Assembly (NCBI GenBank): GCA_002339165.1
Contig: DDJS01000057.1
Span: 4,169-9,298, forward strand
Source: Cellvibrionales bacterium UBA2618
GTDB taxonomy: Bacteria > Pseudomonadota > Gammaproteobacteria > Pseudomonadales > Porticoccaceae
Length of the DNA stretch: 5,130 nt
Reading direction: 5' to 3'
The position numbers were made by a program, and so were the translations under genes. Under the pieces are notes generated by a model. The model made no database searches. It saw only the letters and a list, made by a program, of their open reading frames with translations, and was not told the DNA's origin. This document shows positions 1-5,130 of the stretch, piece by piece (position 1 is the stretch's first letter; every line of letters starts with the position of its first letter).

Positions 1-555
1 GAGCTGGTTGAGCTTGGCGGTCAGGTCTCTGACCCGGGCTTTGAGTGCGGCAACCTCGTTGTTGGCCGAATTTTGTTGGGCGATGGTCTCCAGTAAGGAG
101 GTGTCGTAGGCGCCGCGTATTTTTTCAAGTTTTGCATTTACTTGGCTAATCTCGGTGCCCAAACGTAGCTGCTTGTCGAGGCGGGTGGCCAGCGAGCGGT
201 CATTTGCGATGCTGTCTAGCATGCGTAGCAACGGTCTACAGGCGGCGTGGACATCGTTTGGTTGCCGCAGCGGATGGCGGTAATTTAGATCGTTTTGATA
301 ATAGGGGATCGCCCGGGCCATTTTGTCGAGCGCATTGCTCGGCGTCCAGGCTCGATCGATAACGATAGCTCGGCAGTGCTCGGGGATTACATCGTAGGAA
401 TTGGCCAATTGATCGCTATGATCGTCGAGCCCGCGAAAAATTGACATCAGGATAAACACGTCCAGCATTAACACCACGGTCAGCGCCGCTTTGCCAATGG
501 GATAATTGTTGAGTCGGGTGAGTCCGCGACCTATCGCGGTGAGTTTACTTATCAT
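1..555 (-). CDS. Unrecognised single-pass membrane protein with coiled-coil-like region (partial, C-terminus beyond window)
   Basis: An open frame runs without a stop from an ATG at 553-555 to the left edge, giving 185 residues of an unfinished protein. AGGA (complement of 563-566) lies 7 bases before the ATG and supports this start. Residues 1-22 are short and basic (Arg10, Arg14, Lys22). Residues 23-40 form one hydrophobic segment with an Asp in the middle (Asp32). The rest is hydrophilic, so by the positive-inside rule the bulk should lie in the periplasm. Two cysteines (61 and 106) sit in this part and could form a disulfide. From about residue 125 to the cut end the chain is rich in Leu, Ala, Lys, Glu and Gln with heptad-like spacing (for example TAKLNQL at 179-185), suggesting a coiled coil. 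I do not recognise the family and propose no function. It is separated from the upstream gene by 245 bases, so it is probably its own transcription unit. The reading frame is well supported; the role is unknown. Confidence 0.8.
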   Translation of the reverse strand, partial: MISKLTAIGRGLTRLNNYPIGKAALTVVLMLDVFILMSIFRGLDDHSDQLANSYDVIPEHCRAIVIDRAWTPSNALDKMARAIPYYQNDLNYRHPLRQPNDVHAACRPLLRMLDSIANDRSLATRLDKQLRLGTEISQVNAKLEKIRGAYDTSLLETIAQQNSANNEVAALKARVRDLTAKLNQL

Positions 556-561
556 GGCATA

Positions 562-566
562 GTCCT
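562..566 (-). promoter_or_regulatory. Ribosome binding site of the partial membrane protein gene
   Basis: On the minus strand the bases read AGGAC, with AGGA ending 7 bases before the ATG at 553-555. This is a normal Shine-Dalgarno arrangement and decides the start. An out-of-frame ATG just after it opens only a three-codon frame that stops across the true start. Confidence 0.6.
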
Positions 567-594
567 GTATCGATAAACCGTCCGTGTCTTTAAC

Positions 595-600
595 ATCATA
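595..600 (-). promoter_or_regulatory. Possible -10 element (TATGAT) for the partial membrane protein gene
   Basis: The minus strand reads TATGAT here, five of six bases matching the sigma-70 -10 consensus, about 40 bases before the start codon. No good -35 lies at 16-18 bases; the nearest candidate, TTGAAC, is 22 bases upstream, which is too far for a standard promoter. It may therefore be weak, activator-dependent or a chance match. Confidence 0.25.
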
Positions 601-714
601 CCCCAATCCGATTTTTAGCATCGTTCAAGTTCTCGGCGCTATTCTGTCGACTGTTATGGGTGCGTCTGACGTGGGCCGAGTGCCGAGGGTTGCATCTACT
701 AAAAGGTCTGGGGT

Positions 715-737
715 CAGATGTTTCGGGAACTGATCTG
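715..737. repeat. Small imperfect inverted repeat (CAGAT...ATCTG)
   Basis: The arms CAGAT (715-719) and ATCTG (733-737) are complementary. The adjoining GTT (720-722) pairs with AAC (728-730), leaving a two-base bulge (731-732) and a five-base loop: eight pairs in all. No T-run follows on either strand, so it is not a standard terminator. The preceding bases (about 706-718) read GTCTGGGGTCAGA, resembling in my recollection the edge of short dispersed repeats in proteobacteria. That resemblance is a guess. Confidence 0.3.
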
Positions 738-800
738 CACGCCCAAGTCTCTGCATGGCAGGGTATTTATAGAGCGCTTACCGCGTTATTGAGGGGCTGT

Positions 801-1550
801 TTACAGGCCGTAGTTGGATCCCTCGGCATCGAGTATCGCCTTTAACTCGTCGAGGTGCCGCGTGGCTTGGTCTGGGTAGTCGGCCAATTCGCGCGCGGTT
901 TTGGCGGCGATGTCATGGGGCATTACCCGTAGCGGCTGGCCGGTTTGTAACGCGTGGATATAAGTTTTTGCGGCGCGTTCAAAATAGTACATGCGGTTGA
1001 AGGTGTCGGCCACCGTATCGCCGATCACCACAACACCGTGATTACCCATGATCAGCACCTGTTTTTGGGGGTCGTCCAGCAGCGCAGCACAGCGCTGGCC
1101 CTCCTCGGTAAACGCCAAGCCGCCGTAGTCGTTGTCGATCGCGTAGCGACCGTAAAAGGTTGCGCAATTTTGATCGATTGGCGGCAGACGGCTATCGGCT
1201 AGTGACGCCAGTACCGTGGCATAGGTCGAGTGCACGTGCATGACGCATCGAGCGTGGGCACAGTGACTGTGAAGACCGCCGTGAAGTCCCCAGGCGGTCG
1301 GGTCTGGGGCGTTTGGGCGGTCGAGGGTTGTCGCGTCAGAGGCGTCGACGACGATCAGGTCAGAGGCGCGGATGCGCGAAAAATGTATTTGGTTGGGGTT
1401 GATTAAAAACTGCGTGCCGGTACCGGCGATGGCCAGCGAAAAATGGTTGGCCACCGCCTCGTGCATCCCCAACCGCGCCGTCCAGCGGAAGGCTGCAGCT
1501 AAGTCGATACGCGCTTGGCGCTCATCAGAGATTGGCCTGTTGGTGCCCAT
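801..1550 (-). CDS. Class II aldolase/adducin family protein
   Basis: The product has 249 residues from the ATG at 1548-1550. It belongs to the class II aldolase/adducin fold, cytoplasmic metal-dependent enzymes such as L-fuculose-phosphate aldolase, L-ribulose-5-phosphate 4-epimerase and many decarboxylase-like relatives. The N-terminal fold signature (LAAAFRWTARLGMHEAVANH) is at residues 17-36. The metal-binding HVH is at 105-107 (His105, His107) and the third histidine is His171 in GNHGVVVIG. At the place of the FucA catalytic glutamate (SSEW) this protein reads PTAW, with Ala86, so classical retro-aldol chemistry is doubtful. A GTG at 1620-1622 would add 24 residues and overlap the upstream stop codon. 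I prefer the ATG because the extension shows no family features, though neither start has a strong Shine-Dalgarno sequence (only GGAT, 8 bases before the ATG). It lies directly behind the L-serine dehydratase and is probably co-transcribed with it. The family is secure; the substrate is unknown. Confidence 0.88.
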   Translation of the reverse strand: MGTNRPISDERQARIDLAAAFRWTARLGMHEAVANHFSLAIAGTGTQFLINPNQIHFSRIRASDLIVVDASDATTLDRPNAPDPTAWGLHGGLHSHCAHARCVMHVHSTYATVLASLADSRLPPIDQNCATFYGRYAIDNDYGGLAFTEEGQRCAALLDDPQKQVLIMGNHGVVVIGDTVADTFNRMYYFERAAKTYIHALQTGQPLRVMPHDIAAKTARELADYPDQATRHLDELKAILDAEGSNYGL

Positions 1551-1615
1551 AACGTGATCCGTTGTAACTGGCGGATCGCCCACAGTGGCGATCGTGCAAT
1601 GTCGAGGGGCATAGG

Positions 1616-3016
1616 CTAACACTCTATAATGTTGACCGGAACCTCGAGAACGTTAATTGCCAACCCGCCGCGCGCGGTCTCTTTGTATTTATCTTGCATG
1701 TCACGACCAGTATCGCGCATGGTCTTGATCACCTGATCGAGCGATACAAAGTGCTCGCCATTGCCGCGCAGGGCCATGCGTGCGGCGCTAATCGCCTTGA
1801 TCGCGCCTATGGCATTGCGCTCGATGCACGGCACCTGCACCAACCCGCCGATTGGGTCGCAGGTGAGGCCGAGGTTGTGTTCCATGGCAATTTCGGCGGC
1901 ATTTTCTACTTGGCTGGGCGTGCCTCCGAGCCGCTCGGTCAGGGCACCGGCGGCCATCGAGCAGGCCGAACCCACCTCGCCCTGACAGCCGACTTCGGCG
2001 CCAGAGATTGAGGCGTTGATTTTATAGAGGATACCGATCGCCGCAGCGGTGAGTAAAAAGCGACCGATATCATCGTCTTCAACGCCCTTGCAGTGATCGA
2101 GATAGTATTTGAGCACCGCGGGAATGATGCCGGCGGCCCCGTTGGTGGGAGCGGTAACGACCCGCCCGCCGGACGCGTTTTCTTCGTTGATTGCCAGCGC
2201 ATACAGCGTTACCCAGTCCATCGCTACCATCGAGTCGTCGCTCAGACTGTTGGATTGATCGAGCAGTTGCCGGTGCAGGTTTGCGGCGCGACGTTTAACC
2301 CGCAATCCACCGGGCAGAATGCCCTCGGCGGCGCAGCCCGAGGCGATGCAATCGTCCATCGCTCGCCAAAGCTCGAGCAGACCCTCCTTGGTTTGCGCTT
2401 CGCTGCGCCAGGCGCACTCGTTTGCCAGCATCAGGGCGCTAATCGACAGGCCGCTGTCATCGCAGCGCTGCAGCAGTTCATTACCGCTAGCGAAAGGATG
2501 CGCCAAGTTGATTGGGTCATCGACGACAATGTCTGCCGAGGCGGCGCACTCGTCGATCACAAACCCGCCGCCCACCGAGTAGTAGGCGCGCGCGGCGAGG
2601 CGCTGGCCGGATCGACTATAGGCGCTGAAGCGCATGCCGTTGGAGTGAAAAGGCAGCGTTTGATTGCGATGAAAGATCAGGTCGTTGCGGTAGCTAAAGG
2701 GAATGTCTCTGCGGCCTAACAACCGCAATATGCCGCCGTCGCGAACCGCGGCGATGCGCGGATTGATCGAGGGCACGTCGACCGATTCGGGGGTTTCACC
2801 CTCGAGGCCGAGTATGATCGCGCCCGGTGAGCCATGACCCGCGCCAGTGGCACCCAGCGAGCCAAACAACTCGGCGGTGACGCGATCACAGCGCTCGGTG
2901 AGCTGGTCGCTCTCGAGATTGTGTGCGAACTGCGCGGCGGCCTTCATCGGGCCGACGGTGTGCGAACTCGATGGGCCAATGCCAACCTTAAACAGGTCAA
3001 AGGTGCTGATAGACAT
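1616..3016 (-). CDS. sdaA: L-serine ammonia-lyase (L-serine dehydratase), iron-sulfur dependent, single-chain
   Basis: This cytoplasmic enzyme converts L-serine to pyruvate and ammonia with a [4Fe-4S] cluster rather than pyridoxal phosphate. The protein has 466 residues, the usual length for the single-polypeptide bacterial type (E. coli SdaA/SdaB/TdcG, about 455). The N-terminal beta domain (about 3-155) starts with the diagnostic VGIGPSSSHTVGP (11-23). The C-terminal alpha domain (about 185-455) contains TAPTNGAAGIIPA (288-300). The cluster cysteines are Cys344 (GCQGEVG), Cys386 (TCDPIGG) and Cys397 (PCIERN). The final residue is Cys466, as in the Legionella enzyme whose terminal cysteine reaches into the active site. 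The start is firm: GGAGG lies 5 bases before the ATG. A promoter-like sequence lies about 75-105 bases upstream. The stop codon overlaps or nearly abuts the aldolase-like gene, suggesting an operon. The sequence cannot settle whether sdaA or sdaB is the better symbol. Confidence 0.96.
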   Translation of the reverse strand: MSISTFDLFKVGIGPSSSHTVGPMKAAAQFAHNLESDQLTERCDRVTAELFGSLGATGAGHGSPGAIILGLEGETPESVDVPSINPRIAAVRDGGILRLLGRRDIPFSYRNDLIFHRNQTLPFHSNGMRFSAYSRSGQRLAARAYYSVGGGFVIDECAASADIVVDDPINLAHPFASGNELLQRCDDSGLSISALMLANECAWRSEAQTKEGLLELWRAMDDCIASGCAAEGILPGGLRVKRRAANLHRQLLDQSNSLSDDSMVAMDWVTLYALAINEENASGGRVVTAPTNGAAGIIPAVLKYYLDHCKGVEDDDIGRFLLTAAAIGILYKINASISGAEVGCQGEVGSACSMAAGALTERLGGTPSQVENAAEIAMEHNLGLTCDPIGGLVQVPCIERNAIGAIKAISAARMALRGNGEHFVSLDQVIKTMRDTGRDMQDKYKETARGGLAINVLEVPVNIIEC

Positions 3017-3021
3017 ACTTG

Positions 3022-3026
3022 CCTCC
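3022..3026 (-). promoter_or_regulatory. Ribosome binding site of the L-serine dehydratase gene
   Basis: The minus strand reads GGAGG, 5 bases before the ATG at 3014-3016. It is the strongest Shine-Dalgarno sequence in the window and fixes the start, which also places the conserved N-terminal motif at the expected distance. Confidence 0.8.
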
Positions 3027-3091
3027 GGTGTTTGGCGGCCTTTTTAGTATGCTGCCCTTGGTCCGTTCCCGTTCGAGCTACGCCCGTACAA

Positions 3092-3121
3092 AGCATAGTG
3101 CACCAGAATAACATTTGTTAA
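3092..3121 (-). promoter_or_regulatory. Candidate sigma-70 promoter of the serine dehydratase / aldolase-like operon
   Basis: On the minus strand a -35-like TTAACA (3116-3121, five of six matches) is followed after 18 bases by a -10-like TATGCT (3092-3097, four of six). Transcription would begin near 3085 and give a leader of about 70 bases. The 40 bases upstream (about 3120-3160) are strongly AT-rich, unlike the GC-rich surroundings, which fits an UP element or a regulator-bound region. Position and composition support the call; no experiment does. Confidence 0.45.
3109..3120. promoter_or_regulatory. Inverted repeat TAACA-TT-TGTTA, possible operator
   Basis: Perfect 5-base arms are separated by 2 bases, overlapping the candidate -35 of the serine dehydratase promoter. 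A bound repressor here would block RNA polymerase. The regulator cannot be named. The sequence is AT-rich, so a chance repeat is quite possible. Confidence 0.25.
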
Positions 3122-3192
3122 GTTAATAGTTTGAATATATGTATTTGATTATTAAATGTACTGCTCTGGCCGATAGGATGGTTGCAGTCGCG

Positions 3193-3207
3193 CATGGCAT
3201 GGCATGG
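3193..3207. repeat. Short tandem repeat, CATGG x 3
   Basis: Three exact copies of the 5-base unit CATGG are followed by a partial unit (CA) in non-coding DNA. The tract is too short to infer a function, but such repeats can vary in copy number by slippage. Confidence 0.6.
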
Positions 3208-3314
3208 CACGGTGCTGGGGGTGGTTGAGCATGTGTGATGTTGCTGCCGCGCGGCTATATAACATGGCGTGCCGAGTAGCGAATTACGCACCGATCAACG
3301 CACGGGGTTAGCGG

Positions 3315-5099
3315 TCAGCTCTGATCGCGTAATTGGGCGGTCCAAAGGTCGAAGTATCGGCCCTTTTTATCCAGCAGTTGGTCGTGTGTGCCCTGTTCGA
3401 CCAGCGCGCCCTGATGCAACACCACAATCTTGTCGGCATTGACTACGGTCGATAGGCGGTGGGCGATGATCAGGCTGGTGTGGTCTTTGGATATTTCTTG
3501 CAACGCCGACATGATCGAACGCTCGGACTGACTGTCGAGGGACGAGGTGGCCTCGTCAAACACCAAAATAGGCGGCTGCTTTAAAATGGTACGGGCAATC
3601 GTAACCCGCTGCTTTTCGCCACCGGAAAGCTTTAACCCGCGTTCGCCAACGATGGTGTCCGAGCCCTCGGGTAGCACCGCGATAAACTCGGCTAGGTGGG
3701 CCAGTTCGATGGCCCGATGGACTTGCTGGTCGGTGGCATTGGGATTGCCGTAGCGAATGTTCTCAAAAATGGAGTCGTTAAAAAGCACCGTATCTTGGGG
3801 AACGATGCCGATGGCTTGGCGAAGACTTTCGAGGTTGACCGCCGTGATGTCTTGGCCATCGATGGCGATGTGGCCCTGATCTGCATCGTAAAAACGAAAC
3901 AACAATTTTGTTAAGGTCGATTTGCCGGCGCCGCTTGCGCCGACGATCGCCACCTGTGTGCCCGGTTCAACGCACAGATCCAGCGATTTAAGAATAGGGC
4001 GGTCGGGCGAGAACGCAAAAGACACTTGGTTAAAACTGATTGCACCTTGGGTTATGTTCAGTGGCGGGGCGTCGTCGGTTTGGTGAATCTTGCTGGATAA
4101 CGACATCAGGGCAAACATGTTCTCGATGTTGGCGGTGGACCCGCGTATCTCGCGGTACACAAACCCCAAAAAGTTGAGCGGTAAAAACAACTGCAACATA
4201 AAGGCGTTGATCAAAACAAAATCGCCAATCGTCATGGAGCCATCGGCCACGCCCTCCGCCGCGAGCCACATCATCGACGCCATGGCAACAGAAATGATCA
4301 ACGCCTGACCCGTGTTTAAACCCAGCAGCGATAGGCGGTTTTTACGTTTGGCCTGCTCCCATGCGTACAGCGCTTTGTCGTATCGTGCCGCTTCGTACTC
4401 TTCGTTGGTGAAGTACTTAACGGTTTCGTAATTTAGCAAACTCTCTATGCGCAGCGTGCTGGCTTTAGAATCGGCTTGGGCGGCCTCGCGGACAAATTCG
4501 GTTCGCCAGTCGGTTGTGACCATCGAAAAGCCAATGTAGAGGATCACCGCGATGATGGTAATAATGGCAAATCCAGCACCATAATTGTACAGCAACAGGC
4601 CAATCACGAAGGCGATCTCGAGCAGCGTTGGGATGATGTTAAAGACAAAAAAGCGCATCAAAAAATTGATCCCGCTAATGCCCCGTTCGATATCGCTAGA
4701 CAGCCCGCCGGTGCGCCGGTCGAGGTGAAAATCTAAATCTAAGCCGTGCACGTGCCGAAAGACTTGAAGGCCAATCTTGCGCATTGCCCGCTCGGTGACG
4801 CGGCCAAAGATGGTATCGCGGATCTCGCCCAGTAAGATCATAGAAAAGCGCGCAAAGCCATAGGCCAGAAGCAGCGCAGCGGGTATCACCAGCAGGCTGG
4901 ATCGCGCGTCTAGGCTGAGCGAATCGACAATGTGCTTGAGCAAAAAGGGGCTTGAAACACTGGCGGATTTGGATAGCACCAAGCAAAACAGCGCTAGTGC
5001 AATCCGCGATCTGTAGTCGAGCAAATGGGGCCAGATGGCTTTGAATACTCGCCAGTGTATTTCTCGTTCGGCGTTGTCAGCATAATTGCTGGGTATCAT
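3315..5099 (-). CDS. ABC exporter half-transporter, Atm1/ABCB7/HMT1-like (membrane domain fused to ATPase)
   Basis: The product has 594 residues, the normal length for a half-transporter that works as a homodimer in the inner membrane. Six membrane segments can be placed near 33-53, 69-90, 147-170, 173-194, 262-282 and 292-315. The loop with DRRTGGLSSDIERG (127-140), the FNIIPTLLE stretch (153-161), LLNYETVKYF (221-230) and PLNFLGFVYREI (307-318) are typical of the Atm1 group rather than of the lipid exporter MsbA. The ATPase domain (about 353-590) has Walker A GASGAGKST (387-395), Q-loop Gln435, signature LSGGEKQR (491-498), Walker B ILVFDE (511-516), D-loop SSLD and H-loop His547, so it should be active. 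Bacterial relatives export glutathione-linked metals or sulfur compounds, and mitochondrial members support iron-sulfur assembly; the substrate here is inferred only. The ATG at 5097-5099 has a weak GGGA sequence upstream. A 298-base gap separates it from the next gene, so it probably stands alone or ends an operon. Confidence 0.95.
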   Translation of the reverse strand: MIPSNYADNAEREIHWRVFKAIWPHLLDYRSRIALALFCLVLSKSASVSSPFLLKHIVDSLSLDARSSLLVIPAALLLAYGFARFSMILLGEIRDTIFGRVTERAMRKIGLQVFRHVHGLDLDFHLDRRTGGLSSDIERGISGINFLMRFFVFNIIPTLLEIAFVIGLLLYNYGAGFAIITIIAVILYIGFSMVTTDWRTEFVREAAQADSKASTLRIESLLNYETVKYFTNEEYEAARYDKALYAWEQAKRKNRLSLLGLNTGQALIISVAMASMMWLAAEGVADGSMTIGDFVLINAFMLQLFLPLNFLGFVYREIRGSTANIENMFALMSLSSKIHQTDDAPPLNITQGAISFNQVSFAFSPDRPILKSLDLCVEPGTQVAIVGASGAGKSTLTKLLFRFYDADQGHIAIDGQDITAVNLESLRQAIGIVPQDTVLFNDSIFENIRYGNPNATDQQVHRAIELAHLAEFIAVLPEGSDTIVGERGLKLSGGEKQRVTIARTILKQPPILVFDEATSSLDSQSERSIMSALQEISKDHTSLIIAHRLSTVVNADKIVVLHQGALVEQGTHDQLLDKKGRYFDLWTAQLRDQS

Positions 5100-5130
5100 G
5101 ATGGATCCCGTGAACTCGTGTTATTGTTAT
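5100..5130. other. Upstream region of the ABC transporter gene (cut by window edge)
   Basis: Only 31 bases precede the transporter start. On the minus strand they contain GGGA about 9 bases before the ATG, a poor to moderate Shine-Dalgarno sequence, and an AT-rich stretch at the very edge. Any promoter lies outside or is cut off. Confidence 0.4.

Larger units (their letters stand above)
556..800. other. Intergenic region between the aldolase-like gene and the partial membrane protein gene
   Basis: This 245-base gap holds the ribosome binding site and possible -10 of the gene at its left. I see no convincing rho-independent terminator for the aldolase-like gene ending at 801, because no stem is followed by a T-run on the minus strand. 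A GTG-started plus-strand frame (660-845) crosses the gap but has no Shine-Dalgarno sequence and runs into the 3' end of the aldolase-like gene, so it is not annotated. A small imperfect hairpin lies at 715-737. Confidence 0.6.
3017..3314. other. Intergenic region between the ABC transporter and the L-serine dehydratase genes
   Basis: This 298-base stretch separates two minus-strand genes. Its left part holds the ribosome binding site, candidate promoter, inverted repeat and AT-rich tract of the dehydratase gene. Its right part (about 3180-3314) is GC-rich, with a short CATGG tandem repeat (3193-3207) and a 10-base perfect palindrome GCCGCGCGGC (3246-3255). Neither is followed by a T-run, so I see no standard terminator for the transporter gene. 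The best small minus-strand frame (3152-3265, 37 codons) has no Shine-Dalgarno sequence and is not called. Confidence 0.6.

Noticed and set aside
660..845. Plus-strand frame of 61 codons across the gap and into the aldolase-like gene
   Set aside because: GTG start with no Shine-Dalgarno sequence, overlap with the 3' end of the aldolase-like gene, and no recognisable protein features.
2093..2719. Plus-strand open frame of 208 codons
   Set aside because: It lies wholly inside the well-supported serine dehydratase gene on the other strand; its product has no recognisable domain. It is a shadow frame caused by codon bias.
3035..3046. GGCGGCC followed by a T-run on the plus strand, terminator-like
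   Set aside because: No real stem precedes the T-run, and no plus-strand gene ends here to need a terminator.
3246..3255. Perfect palindrome GCCGCGCGGC as a terminator of the transporter gene
   Set aside because: No loop and no T-run on the minus strand; a 10-base GC palindrome is unremarkable in this composition.
3256..3263. TATATAAC as a promoter -10 element
   Set aside because: No -35-like hexamer at suitable spacing on either strand, and no gene placed to use it.
3152..3265. Minus-strand frame of 37 codons in the transporter/dehydratase gap
   Set aside because: No ribosome binding site, composition dominated by the CATGG repeat and histidine/proline codons, and overlap with the AT-rich promoter region.

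Overview
The window carries four protein-coding genes, all on the minus strand, and reads like ordinary chromosomal DNA of a proteobacterium. A gammaproteobacterium, perhaps marine, is my best guess. This rests on protein resemblance (a single-chain iron-sulfur L-serine dehydratase and a bacterial Atm1-type ABC exporter) and on the moderately GC-rich base composition, so it is inference. I see no tRNA or rRNA gene, CRISPR array, complete insertion sequence or phage gene.

Layout from right to left, which is the direction of transcription. At 3315-5099 lies a full-length ABC half-transporter of the Atm1/ABCB7/HMT1 type, with a fused membrane domain and ATPase and every nucleotide-binding motif intact. 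A 298-base intergenic stretch (3017-3314) follows; its left part is AT-rich and holds a plausible sigma-70 promoter and an inverted repeat that point into the next gene. At 1616-3016 is a complete L-serine ammonia-lyase (sdaA/sdaB type) with the three iron-sulfur cysteines and a cysteine as its very last residue. Directly behind it, overlapping by a few bases or 65 bases away depending on the start chosen, is a class II aldolase/adducin-family protein (801-1550, possibly to 1622). It keeps the metal-binding histidines but seems to lack the catalytic glutamate of true fuculose-phosphate-type aldolases. A 245-base gap (556-800) separates this pair from the last gene, which starts at 555 and runs off the left edge. 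Its visible 185 residues form a single-pass membrane-anchored protein with a coiled-coil-like C-terminal part that I cannot assign to a family.

How the genes work together: the serine dehydratase and the aldolase-like protein are probably co-transcribed. Serine is deaminated to pyruvate and ammonia, and the partner may act on a related hydroxy- or oxo-acid, but its substrate cannot be read from the sequence. The ABC exporter and the membrane-anchored protein look like separate transcription units. No clear new multi-gene system is visible. The points most worth a second look are the dehydratase/aldolase pairing with its missing catalytic residue, the C-terminal cysteine of the dehydratase, and the unrecognised truncated membrane protein.
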